A DNA stretch of 15,164 nucleotides from positions 1 to 15,164 of the forward strand of contig JALLAP010001944.1 in the NCBI GenBank assembly GCA_036939355.1, given 5' to 3'. Below are positions 1 to 8,166 of this stretch, one piece after another (positions within the stretch are counted from its first letter, which is position 1; each line of letters opens with the position of its first letter). The position numbers and the translations under genes were made by a program. The stretch is from Thalassiosira profunda. Lineage: Eukaryota > Bacillariophyta > Thalassiosirophyceae > Thalassiosirales > Thalassiosiraceae. Under the pieces are notes generated by a model. That model was not told the origin of the DNA. It saw only the letters and a list, made by a program, of their open reading frames with translations, and did not search any database.

Positions 1-55
<55 letters not shown>

Positions 56-78
56 CTTCCTTCCTTCCTTCCTTCCTT
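1..78. repeat. CT and CCTT microsatellite at the left end of copy 1
   Basis: About 26 uninterrupted CT units occupy 1-53 and are followed by six CCTT units at 55-78. The same compound microsatellite opens copy 2 at 8013-8037 but there has only about seven TC and three CCTT units. The array has therefore expanded in copy 1 or contracted in copy 2 since the duplication. It may continue left of the window. Confidence 0.97.
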
Positions 79-207
79 CGCGACGCGAAGCAACAAGCAA
101 CCGGAGATGAATGGCGGGGCGTGCAGGGAGTTGGTTCTACAAATACAACAATTTGCATAATGTACAAGGTGTAGTGCATGGTGTGCGCCAGGGCGCTCTT
201 CTGGCAC

Positions 208-1262
208 AATTAACTCCCATTGGGGGTCCTCCTGCGGGGTAGTTAATTTTCCTCTTCCTCTTCCGACTGTGACTACTCCACTGCCTCTTCTTTGTCGTGG
301 TGCTATCCTCAAGGCCATGGTCGCGGGAACCTTGAGCGTGCCTCTGTCTCGTACGACTCGCCTCTTCCGACCTCCTCCGAGAGAGATGGAGAGCAACCGA
401 GGAAAGCCCGTGTGCAGAGAGGTCAATTCCCATGCCAAACGCATCTAAATGTCTGCTGGCTTGGACAGCTCGTTGAATATCACCGTTGCAAAGTCGCGCT
501 TTGAGGAGATGGGTTCCTTAACAGGCGCGTTCTTTAGGGACAGGGTTTTGACGGGTGAAGTTGGCTCGCCATCGGGCCTCAGCGATGAGCAGCATCTCGC
601 TGGGCGTTGACAACGTTAGTTCGCTTGACAATGCCACCTTGTCCTCGAAGGGCGAGGTAGAGGCGTCTTGATCAGCCTCGACGGACCTCTTTTCAGAGGA
701 CGATGCTTTGGTGAAGATGACCACGGTGTTAGACGGCGACGCTGACAACTTGACGGGCGCCTCCATCTTGGTGGGCTCGTGAGCACGCATTTGTAAGGGT
801 GTTCTCGACAGGGTCGCCAGGCTTGGGCGCTGGCCGATTGGACACCAACTCCTCTTCTAGATCGATGCTTCGTCAGTCAGAGATGATCGGATGAGGGTGT
901 CTCGCCAGAGAAATGATGCCTCGGGAGAGCGTTCCTCCTCGGAACGGTGCATGGTGCTTTTTTGCTGGAAAACAAACTCAAGGAGCATGCGTGAAAGCGC
1001 CAGGCGCGAAGAGATTGAGCGCATCAGCACGAAGAGCTTGCTCGAGCCGAGGCGGCTCCTCAACGAGCAGGGCTCCTCTTGGCTGTCGCCCACTGCTGTT
1101 CCTCTTCACAACCCGATCTCGGGCCCTCCCGTTATGGCTCAAATTGAGACGCCACGAGGTCACTGGCAATGATTCTGAACGGGCTCGAGGTGCTCTTGAA
1201 GATGGCTGCAGTAGCTTGGCTTTGCTCTGGGCGTTAGCCGAGAGATAGTGGATCATTGCTCT
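208..1262 (-). pseudogene. Decayed protein-coding remnant, copy 1, family unknown
   Basis: Read on the minus strand, this stretch gives several protein-like pieces in changing frames, in the same order as in copy 2. About 1232-1060 contains SSPFRIIASDLVASQFE. About 869-773 contains a piece beginning LEEELVSNRPAPKPG. The open frame at 790-518 contains KASSSEKRSVEAD. The downstream part, to about 208, holds an arginine-rich tail. Stops and frameshifts separate the pieces. An insertion of about 16 bases near 586-615, absent from copy 2, shifts the third piece. The composition (Ser, Glu, Lys, Arg rich) would suit a nucleic-acid-binding or gag-like protein, but I recognise no domain or catalytic motif. 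A chance GC-rich open frame is the main alternative. That matching pieces recur in both copies does not by itself prove coding, because the copies are recent. Confidence 0.42.
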
Positions 1263-1647
1263 TTTGATCCGAGGCTAAAAACGAATGGCCTCATTTTAAA
1301 ATAACTAGCGCCTGTTAGCAGAAGAGATCCGTACTAAATCAAAAAGAGACACATCTGATGTGTCTGGCAAAGACGGCATGGCGCTCGGGCTGTGCTGGTC
1401 CAATCATAGACCTCAGGTATCAGGTAGAGAGCAGGGCTATCACTTCGGTGCTTTGTGATGTGTGAAACGGACGTCAGCTGAAGACACGCGCCTGGAGCAG
1501 AGATGCCAGGTGCTCGGGTCCTGTGCTGTATTTTCATCAGCCTAGGATTATCTATTTGTAGCATAGCAGGACTATCACATCCAACTTCTCACGGCTACCT
1601 CTACCCACGTAGGAATTCGGGGTTGTCCGGCAACGACTTTCGCGAGG
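1263..1647. other. Gene-free stretch with one small palindrome
   Basis: No supported gene is visible here. The stretch is well conserved with 9200-9582. It holds a perfect 19-base palindrome at 1347-1365 (AGACACATC, one base, GATGTGTCT). In copy 2 the palindrome is broken by two substitutions, so it is probably not under constraint. Confidence 0.6.
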
Positions 1648-2065
1648 GGCTCTCCCATAAAAAATATTGCAATTGCTTCTCTCCCATATTTGCAATTCTT
1701 ATTCCCTCCCACTCTCCGTCCCCGCAGTCACACAAATGCCTCCCATATTTGATTGTTGCATATGTTCTCGCCCCTGCAGACATATTTGCAAATCTTGCTC
1801 CCAATTCCCCTTCCAGCTCCCCCATTCCCTCTCCAAGCCGTGGATTGCTGGGGCAGTGTGCCGCTCCCCCGATAGCCCAAAGCCACTTCCAGCCGCGCCG
1901 TCGGATCCAACGCGCCACGAGGCAGTTTTGGGGGAGCCGGGGGAGGTCGTCCGTAGGGTGAGAGGTGAGTGGAAAGCCGCCGGAACCTACATCTCATGAG
2001 ATGTGTTGCAGTGCAAGCGGTAGGGACCGACGGCTCCGACAGCCACGCTGACGCTCGGCGACGCC

Positions 2066-2255
2066 TATGCGGAGCCGATAACGACGCTGGCGGAACGCGG
2101 CGGCCGGGTGGGCGTCGCGGAGGGGCTGGGCGGTGAGGTCGCCAGAGGCGAGGCCGCGGGCGTGACGGTGCAGGTGTGGCGGCGGTGCATCTGGACGGCC
2201 AGGAGGGTGCGCGCCAGCGGCTACGTGGAGCCGATAACGACACTGGAGGAGCACC
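2066..2255 (+). repeat. Internal two-unit repeat in the GC-rich module
   Basis: The phrase GGAGCCGATAACGAC followed by a CTGG.GGA variant occurs near 2071 and again near 2227, about 155 bases apart. Copy 2 keeps both units, the first one degraded. The third module has only a single weak match (GGCGGATAACGATGG), so the internal duplication may postdate the split of the third module. Confidence 0.6.
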
Positions 2256-2367
2256 ACGGCAGTGTCGGCGTCGTGGAGGCACGAGGTGGTGGAGGCGAGG
2301 CCGGAGCGATGGTGCACCCGGCGGCCGACGATCTTGGTGGCGCCGGCGGCGGAAGAGGGGCGCCGGC

Positions 2368-2612
2368 GGGGTGGGATTCGAACCCCGGGGTGGTCCAAAA
2401 AAGAGGGTCTTCCCGTTTCCGCCCCCAATACCCTGTTCCAGCAACAGGCTTCCTTTTTCCCAGCTTCTTAGCTTGCTTTCGGACCACGCTCTGCCTCGAG
2501 GACAGGGAAGAGGGGGCAAAAAAAGAGGGCTGCCCTTTGCCCCCTGAAATCAAGGATCTTCTTCAACATCAAGAAGGATCTTCGTCAACAAGAAGAGAAG
2601 TTGTTGACGGGT
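2368..2612 (+). repeat. T-arm-like block with terminal hairpin, copy 1
   Basis: This conserved block of about 245 bases starts at GTGGGATTCGAACCCC and ends just after a perfect hairpin. On the minus strand the opening reads GGTTCGAATCC, which matches the tRNA T-arm/B-box consensus. A weak A-box-like TGGTCCGAAAG lies roughly 100 bases away on that strand, and a TTTTTT run lies between. There is no tRNA cloverleaf and the T-stem does not pair fully. The right part carries a short tandem repeat of AAGGATCTTC words. The block also appears at 10540-10785 after a different left neighbour and is absent from the third module. It could be a fragment of a mobile element. I cannot name the family. Confidence 0.55.
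2583..2609. other. Perfect 9-bp hairpin
   Basis: CGTCAACAA and TTGTTGACG flank the nine-base purine loop GAAGAGAAG. The identical structure occurs at 10757-10783. It lies at the right end of the T-arm-like block, directly before the point where copies 1 and 2 diverge. No Helitron-type CTRR end follows it. Confidence 0.7.
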
Positions 2613-3576
2613 GAAGGTAGATAAGTAGGTACTTACATAAGGGCGAGTGAAGGAGGGAGGTATTGTACCGTCCAATACTCCGAGATCATCTCCCAAACAT
2701 CACCCTCCAAGCAAGGAGAACCTGCTCCGATAATCTTGTACCAGCGGTACATTCTATGTGAGGTGACGACATGAAGCCGAAACCGTACAGCGATCGCAGC
2801 GATACAAAGGGGAAGAGGTGCAGCAACCACAACAACACCTCAGGGCGTGCCTACACGCACCTTCAATATTCTGCGTTCGAGGTCATCATAGATTCCTGGG
2901 GCAATGTCAATGTTGATGAGTGCGTGGACTACTTCACTAACAATGTAATCTACAATACTCCTCCCGGTGGACGATGGAGTTAGAGAATCCAGATGGTGTT
3001 GTGAGCTATCAGTTCACCTTCATCTCGTCCTCGAGACAAGAACACACCAACGTCAACATGTGCTTGCAAACACCGGCGATCCATGGGGTGTTCAATTCTT
3101 ATCAGAGCTGGTTCCTTTGATGGACGACCATCCGTTCATGTGGATTAGGTTATGTTATTACCGCCAGTCGGCGAGGGGGGAGGGGATGTCTCTTCTTGAC
3201 AAAGTGGCGTGTATCCTCGTACCATAGCGCTTTGTGTGGCGCACAACCTTTGACATGCAGAGGCGCCGGACGTTGCACCCTTGCCTCCCCGAAGGGGTGA
3301 AATGCCCACCGTCATCCCTGAAGTCCGCCGTGTGTACCTATTGAGGCCACCTGCTGCGCCGCACGACGTCCATTCCCCCCCTCTCCTTTGCCGCATCGGC
3401 TCCGGGGGGTGTAGTTATGCCTTCATGTACCACTGTCCCCTCTACGCCCTCAGGGTGCTTTACGCGGCGGGTGGGCACAAAGCGTGGTTGTCGGTAGTGT
3501 CCCAGGCGAACCACGAAAGCGGTGGATTCGGGGATATCTGCGCCATGCAACAACATCAGGTGGGAACTACCGGGGG
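2613..3576. other. Copy-1-only segment of 964 bp
   Basis: Copy 2 joins GACGGGT directly to AGGTTGC, whereas copy 1 has 964 extra bases between these words. I see no target-site duplication and no terminal inverted repeats, so loss from copy 2 is at least as likely as insertion into copy 1. The segment is less GC-rich on the left than its neighbours and contains a short protein-like ORF at 2974-3120. Other open frames here (2771-2983, 2633-2830 on the minus strand, 3281-3784) look no better than chance. Confidence 0.85.
2974..3120 (+). CDS. Short unassigned ORF in the copy-1-only segment
   Basis: A 48-residue frame starts MELENPDGVVSYQFTF and ends NSYQSWFL before TGA. Its composition is balanced, unlike the arginine/proline-rich open frames around it. 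There is an upstream in-frame stop at 2938-2940, and the ATG has A at -3. A second frame (2771-2983) ends just inside it and also reads fairly naturally. The two could therefore be exon or frameshift pieces of one former gene. No family is recognised. It may be a fragment of a captured gene or simply chance. Confidence 0.25.
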   Translation: MELENPDGVVSYQFTFISSSRQEHTNVNMCLQTPAIHGVFNSYQSWFL

Positions 3577-3890
3577 AGGTTGCAACGCGAACGGGAGGGG
3601 CAGCTCGTCGTACTATGGAGGAGGCGACGCAGCAATTGCAAACAATGAAAAGGAACTGAATCAAGGTAGAAAATTGTGGCGGGCGGTGCAGCAAACCTGG
3701 TGCACCCGGGCGGCCAATGCCTGGACATTGCTGGCGATGAGAAGGAGTGGCGGCACCGGCCCCAGTAATCAACAACCAATCTAGCGCAGCACCGGGCAGC
3801 ACGGTTGTGCGTTTGCAGAGCATCGGTCTGCTGATGGGGCCGATACTGGCGGGGGAAGAGGGGGGCGGAGGCTAAATGATTGCTCTAGCT

Positions 3891-4140
3891 AGCAAGCTGA
3901 CGGTCGTCACGACGGCTCGTCCGGCGTGAAAGGAGGCCTTGCGGGACCACCGGCCCATCTGGCGTGATGGCCGGTACTCCGGTGTGACGACCGGCCGTTA
4001 GGAGTGACTGCCTTTTCCCACAGATTTTGCTGTTGCTCTTGGTGTGATTTCAGTCTCGTGACGACCGGCTCGACGGCGTGACTTCCGTCTCTGAGAAAGA
4101 GTCAAAGGGTGACCGGCGTGATTCCAGTGCGACTCCGAGG
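3891..4140. repeat. Cluster of degenerate GGYGTGA motifs, copy 1
   Basis: Exact GGYGTGA words occur at 3923, 3961, 3981, 4041, 4075 and 4115, with a GGAGTGA variant at 4001. Several are followed by GACCGG or preceded by CCGG/TCC. The spacing is irregular (about 20 to 60 bases), so this is a decayed short tandem repeat or a motif cluster rather than a clean satellite. The matching part of copy 2 keeps four exact words. Confidence 0.5.
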
Positions 4141-4860
4141 TGCTTCTCTCTTGCCTCCTTGCTCTTCTCACCGCTGTTGAAACCTCATCTCCTCTCAACA
4201 TAGCCGGCTCCCCTCCGCATCCGCCTTTGAGCCGTTGTTGGTGATGTGACCATTACCGCAAGCTTCTCCGCCACTCTCCAACGGACTGGTTCGGAGAGAA
4301 GACGGTGGAGGCCGAGGGTGATAATACGATTGGTGACGGCGCGAGCATGAGGCTCACGCATGAGGACGATGAGGGTTGATGGATGGTTGGGCTTCGACGA
4401 GGGTTGCCATAAGAAGGGTCTTCAAGAGAGACAAGAACAAAAATGAGCTACCAAGTTCGCGTCTGTGAAAAGGAGAGTGGAGCAAGAGCGGAGGGTGAGG
4501 ACAATACGGAGCACGAGAATGCGGCAGCAAGGTCAGTTGCAAATATGATTGATAATTGGGTCACTGACGAATCATTGCAATTAGTAAATGTAGCATTTGT
4601 AATACACATGCACCATCCTACCCTTCCGTTCGTCTCCAACTCCACTCCCTACAAACACACTCTGTATCGTACTCTATCACCCCTCTCTTCATTTCATTGT
4701 CCCCCAACCCCCGGGGCATGACCCCTATTCTTGCTCCTGTGTCCCTACACATTTCTCTTCTCCAGCAATACCTCTCTATGTTTGATTAATGCAGGTTGCA
4801 ATTGAATCGGCTCGGTCTCTAACGCTCTCTCTTTCTCTTTAAATCTCCTGTTGGGTGGGC
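4141..4860. other. Stretch without a supported gene, copy 1
   Basis: The sequence is collinear with 11331-12090 of copy 2. It contains pyrimidine-rich tracts and a CTCTTTCTCTTTAAATC stretch near 4826-4845 that could pass for a weak core promoter. No open frame here is conserved in length or frame between the copies. Confidence 0.5.
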
Positions 4861-5070
4861 GGGTCAAAGCAAAGAGGGCTCGGTATGACAGCAGCTTGGC
4901 ATTGCGAGGGTGCTGGGCGGTTGGCGGTCCGGGTGGGGCACACGCTGCTTGTCAGTGGCCGAGGATGACACGATGATAAAGGATATGGCTGGGCAGAGGT
5001 GGCCGCGGAGCCTTCTCAGGGTCCCTGGGGCCTGCCGGCATGGTTGAGGTTGAGCGCGGTGGACACAGCC

Positions 5071-5383
5071 GTTGGTGCACCTGGCCGCCGGGGCCTCCGA
5101 TGGCATAAGCGATGGCTAAGGGCATGTGCCGCCGGGCTCTTTTGACGGTGGTGGACGTCCTTGGGGTGCCACTGAGCCAGAGAGACGTCGGGCGGCTGGA
5201 GATGTACCGCCACGGCTAACGGCTAGAAGAGAGGGACGGGGGACATGGTGGGCTAGCACCCTGTTCGACGTTGGTGCACCCGGCACCCGGGTGGCCGCCG
5301 CCTCCGACGGCATCAGCAAGTCTAAGGGCATGTGCTGCCGGGCCCTCACGATGGCGGCGGACGTGCCCGGGGTGCGACTGAGG
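5071..5383 (+). repeat. GC-rich tandem duplication, period about 200-206 bp
   Basis: Two units begin GTTGGTGCACC (5071 and 5270), run through GGCATGTG(C/T)YGCCGGG (5121 and 5327) and end near GTGCSACTGAG. In copy 2 the first unit has internal deletions and the second is cut short. Sequence equivalent to 5326-5530 is missing there, so the copies differ by about one unit length, as expected from slippage or unequal exchange between the units. Confidence 0.75.
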
Positions 5384-6047
5384 TGGCGAGAGAGGTTGGG
5401 CGTCATAACATGCACCGCGGCTGGGCTGGAAGAGGGGTGGTGACCATGGTCGGCTTGGTGGCGGTAGCGGCCGGCGAAAGGGCCGGCACCAACGAACGGC
5501 CGGCAGAGGGGCCGGCGAGTCCGGCAAAACCTTCGCATAAATAGTAATTCCTACGTGGGCGGCCGGCAAATCAGCGTCTGGGTTAGGTACTTGCACGACA
5601 ATCGCATTCACCTGCTGACTGCCTTGCCAACTTCTCTCGCTCAATGTACAACTGTTGTCTTTGCTCATGACAAGCGACTATCTGCATCATGCTGCAGCAC
5701 TATTTGCAAACATCGATGCAACAGCAAGCCCAAAAATGAACCTTTCTTTTCAACTTCACACTGCCTTTTTTAAAACTGCCCACGTTCAGCGCACTTCAAC
5801 ATCCCATGCTGACAAAAGTTGACATTGTTGCTTCCTGTGAACACGATTACTGCAATTTGTTCGTCAATATTCTAATGCAATTCAACTGATGTCAACACGC
5901 CTGTTTTTATCGCGTGTACTTTTTTAAACTCATGCACAGCTCTGCAACCTTACTTTGATACCTACTGCCAACGTACTGCAACCCTCAACCACACTGATTC
6001 TTGACTGCTGCACTTATGTCCCATTATTGATTGCAATGCAACCCTAA

Positions 6048-6108
6048 CCCTCCCGTGTCAGCCAAATCCTAGCCTCCCTAGCCCTCCCGTGTCGGCCAAA
6101 CCCTAGCC
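6048..6108 (+). promoter_or_regulatory. Duplicated leader ending in a telo-box
   Basis: CCCTCCCGTGTCRGCCAAAY followed by CCTAGCC occurs twice (6048-6074 and 6082-6108), period 34. The second copy contains AAACCCTAG at 6098-6106, the plant telo-box known from the leaders of ribosomal-protein and other translation genes. An ATG follows immediately at 6109. The arrangement resembles the 5' end of a plant transcript, but no TATA box was identified and the ORF behind it is weak. Confidence 0.4.
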
Positions 6109-6339
6109 ATGTCTCACATCTCACTCATTCACACCATAGTTGCATATTTCATACCTGAAGTCACATCTGACGATGTCATCTTGCTTGATATCTTCAATGT
6201 TGCAACTTATCACCTCAAACTACAAACTCGACTGCAATCTGCTCTGTCTTGCCAACTTCATGTTTTTGCATCAACTGATATCAATCATTACAAACAAACG
6301 CAACCGCGCTGCACTGTTATCTGCAAAACTTCAAAGTGA
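6109..6339 (+). CDS. Weak 76-aa ORF behind the telo-box leader
   Basis: The frame starts MSHISLIHTIVAYF and runs 76 residues. It sits directly after the duplicated leader, which is the only reason to list it. The DNA is AT-rich with no third-position GC preference, the sequence shows no domain, and a second overlapping frame (6140-6412) is just as open. It could be a first exon, an upstream ORF or noise. Confidence 0.15.
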   Translation: MSHISLIHTIVAYFIPEVTSDDVILLDIFNVATYHLKLQTRLQSALSCQLHVFASTDINHYKQTQPRCTVICKTSK

Positions 6340-6696
6340 CAGCAATCCAAAGTGCAAGTTTCTTCTAAATTCCAACCTGCCATTTTTTCTACCCATGCTT
6401 GCTGCTCACTGAATTCTTTCATGTTGTACTAAAATGGACTGTCATCCCCAGCCAACGCTGCCCTTATTGCATATAACATAAACTTATCTTTTACCGTCCA
6501 ACCTTACTGCCACTAGTGTCTACTGTGCAGCAACCTTTCTCAAACCGCGTCACGTATCCTTGCAATATGTCAATACTTATATTGTGTTGACTGCAATCTC
6601 TACCATTGTCCACTGCTGTGTTTGCTGCAACCTTAGCTCCTCAACCATTTCGTTTTACCATACCTCAACTGCGACACACTGCTGTCTGGTGCTAGT

Positions 6697-6841
6697 GAGG
6701 CAAATGAATCCGGTTTGAGAATGAATCTGGATCGAGCTTGCTTTGTCTAACAAGTGCACGCTGGGGCGCGCTTTGAATTTTGAGCGTTTTGTGCGTGAAA
6801 GCAAGGCGGAAGAACTGGCTCCAACCGGATTCATTTGCCCC
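6697..6841. mobile_element. MITE-like element with 23-bp terminal inverted repeats
   Basis: The left arm 6697-6719 and right arm 6819-6841 are inverted copies matching at 21 of 23 positions, including a perfect 17-bp core (GGCAAATGAATCCGGTT at 6699-6715 and its complement at 6823-6839). The total length of 145 bp fits a short non-autonomous DNA transposon. Just inside the left arm AATGAATC.GG is repeated directly. I see no clear target-site duplication, so the superfamily cannot be assigned. Confidence 0.5.
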
Positions 6842-7324
6842 AATGGCTGTCAACCACCAACGTTATGTGCTTTCTCTTCGCGGCGCTGAAAATTGAAAGT
6901 CATCTTTGCCTCTCCCTGCAACCCACGAACTCTTCATTGCGAAGATTGCCGTTTTCTGCCGTATCAATTTTCATTGTTGCTATGTTCATTTATTGACTAA
7001 CAACACTCATTCCAACCTTGGTGCAACCCCCAATGGTTATAGTAAGTGAAACAAAAGCAGTTGCCGCTCAATAAAAGCATCTGTGGCAACCAACTTGCAC
7101 TGCAATAGTGCACTCTCGATCAAATAAAAATCAGTTGTATGGTAGCTCTGTGCCAGGCATCTCTTCCAACTTTCTTGGTTCCTGTTGATGACAACGCATC
7201 AGCTTTACTTCGGTAGAAGTGGAAGCAGCAACCAGAGGAAAAGCTGCCGCATCCAACCGACCTAATTTTCTTGCAGTCTCACAGCTACCAAATAAAAGCA
7301 GCTATTGAGCGTGTGCCGTAGTCG

Positions 7325-7545
7325 TCTAGCAGGCCGTCCACACAGCGCCGTTGTGGCAGCCATCAAGCCAGCCATCCGCACAGCCAAGCATGGCCGTCTT
7401 TAGCCAGCCCTCCTCCGCACGGCCATCTTTGCAGCCCTTGAACCAAACCTTGGCACCCTCGAGTCAGCCCAGCAGTTGGCTGTCTCACCAGCCCTGCTTT
7501 CTTGAGCAGCCACCAGGCCAACACTATTCCCAATCTTGAGTGGCA
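7325..7545 (+). repeat. CAGCC-rich low-complexity tract
   Basis: CAGCC and GCCAGCC words recur irregularly through this tract. One plus-strand frame reads as a Ser/Gln/Pro-rich string and opposite frames are also open, as expected of a degenerate short-period repeat. No function is implied. Confidence 0.55.
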
Positions 7546-7547
7546 CC

Positions 7548-7790
7548 TCAATTATTGTCTTCCTGGGTCTCAGGTCCACCTGAGACACTCCGACAGTCCT
7601 CTGGCATGCCTCCGACCTCTGGGTTGGCGGGCGCCACCGTTACCTGAAGGCTTCTAGGCGTTCTTCGGCGGCACTCCATCTCTCTGCATGAGTGATGTGT
7701 GGCGTTGAGATGATCCCTTGCGTCCTGCGGGAGGATTGGCGACCCCGTGCTGTCCTCTTCTTCCACGTCAACAGCATGCAAGATGCACAC
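7548..7790 (-). CDS. Unassigned 80-aa ORF in the spacer
   Basis: The frame begins MCILHAVDVEEEDSTGSP, has a mixed, protein-like composition and ends ETQEDNN before a stop. Neighbouring minus-strand frames further along (7588-7400) overlap it. There is no recognised domain and no second copy in the window to compare. It could be a fragment of a retroelement or host gene. Chance cannot be excluded. Confidence 0.2.
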   Translation of the reverse strand: MCILHAVDVEEEDSTGSPILPQDARDHLNATHHSCREMECRRRTPRSLQVTVAPANPEVGGMPEDCRSVSGGPETQEDNN

Positions 7791-8012
7791 CCCATAAGGG
7801 GTACCGGCGGCATTATCTACTCGCTCTACCTATCGCCTGTGAGGCAGGGCGGAGAGAGTGTGGGTGGCCCAGCCTTGGCACAAATAGAGCAAGTGCACAG
7901 GCGCGAGGGACGATTGGCCGGGCAAACGAGAGGTCCAGTATTGCTATCGAGACGTTTGCTCTTGGTTATAGTATGTGATGCTTTATTTCACTCATAAGAC
8001 TCACTTCCTTTG

Positions 8013-8037
8013 TCTCTCTCTCTCTCCTTCCTTCCTT
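8013..8037. repeat. TC and CCTT microsatellite at the left end of copy 2
   Basis: About seven TC and three CCTT units, the short counterpart of 1-78. This marks the left limit of visible similarity between the two long repeats. The sequence left of it (to about 7980) has no counterpart inside the window because copy 1 is cut by the window edge. Confidence 0.9.
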
Positions 8038-8166
8038 CGACGCGAAGCAACAAGCGACCGGAGATGAATGGCGGGGTGTGCAGGGAGTTGGTTCTACAAA
8101 TACAACAATTTGCATAATGTACAAGGTGTGGTACACGGTGTGCGCCAGGGCGCTCTTCTGGCACAA

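Larger units (their letters stand above)
1648..3890 (+). repeat. AT-to-GC-rich module, copy 1 (interrupted)
   Basis: The module starts at CTCTCCCATAAAA, passes through pyrimidine-rich sequence with TTGCAA words, becomes strongly GC-rich from about 1850, and ends at ATTGCTCTAGCT (3879-3890). The same start and end words bound 9583-11092 and the diverged third copy 12709-13583. In copies 1 and 2 it is interrupted by the T-arm-like block, and in copy 1 additionally by 2613-3576. Long minus-strand open frames here are arginine/proline-rich and not maintained as one frame between copies. I regard them as by-products of GC richness. Confidence 0.75.
54..5587 (+). repeat. Long direct repeat, copy 1
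   Basis: This segment aligns collinearly and in the same orientation with 8026-12574. Similarity starts in the microsatellite and stops abruptly after the shared GGTTAGG at 5581-5587. In the stretch 1141-1600 against 9076-9530 I counted about 20 substitutions in roughly 430 aligned bases by eye. Copy 1 is longer because it holds 2613-3576 and 5326-5530, which copy 2 lacks. It is shorter near 2360, where about 230 bases present in copy 2 are missing. I looked for LTR hallmarks (TG/CA ends, a tRNA-complementary primer site just after the repeat, a purine tract before copy 2) and found none, so a segmental duplication or a very degenerate element fits better. The true left end is outside the window. 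Confidence 0.95.
5588..8012. other. Spacer between the two long repeats, G-poor and TGCAA-rich
   Basis: From about 5590 to 6700 the plus strand has far fewer G than C, and TGCAA, GCAAC and TTGCA words recur every few tens of bases. No long open frame is present. Three AATAAA words lie at 7070, 7123 and 7291. The spacer has no visible primer binding site after 5587 and no polypurine tract before 8013 in either orientation. It may be transcribed non-coding sequence, an intron, or ancient repeat debris. Confidence 0.6.

Noticed and set aside
2368..2470. tRNA gene or tRNA-derived SINE at the GGTTCGAATCC word
   Set aside because: The T-stem does not pair completely, no acceptor or anticodon stem can be built, and the A-box-like word is too far away and mismatched.
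1728..2519. 263-aa minus-strand open frame, the longest in the window
   Set aside because: It is dominated by Arg, Pro and Ala from GC-rich DNA, spans the AT-rich module, the GC-rich tract and the T-arm-like block, and is not kept as one frame in copy 2.
3100..3108. TATCAGAGC, resembling a Met-tRNA primer binding site
   Set aside because: Only nine bases match, it lies inside a protein-like frame, and there is no repeat ending just before it.
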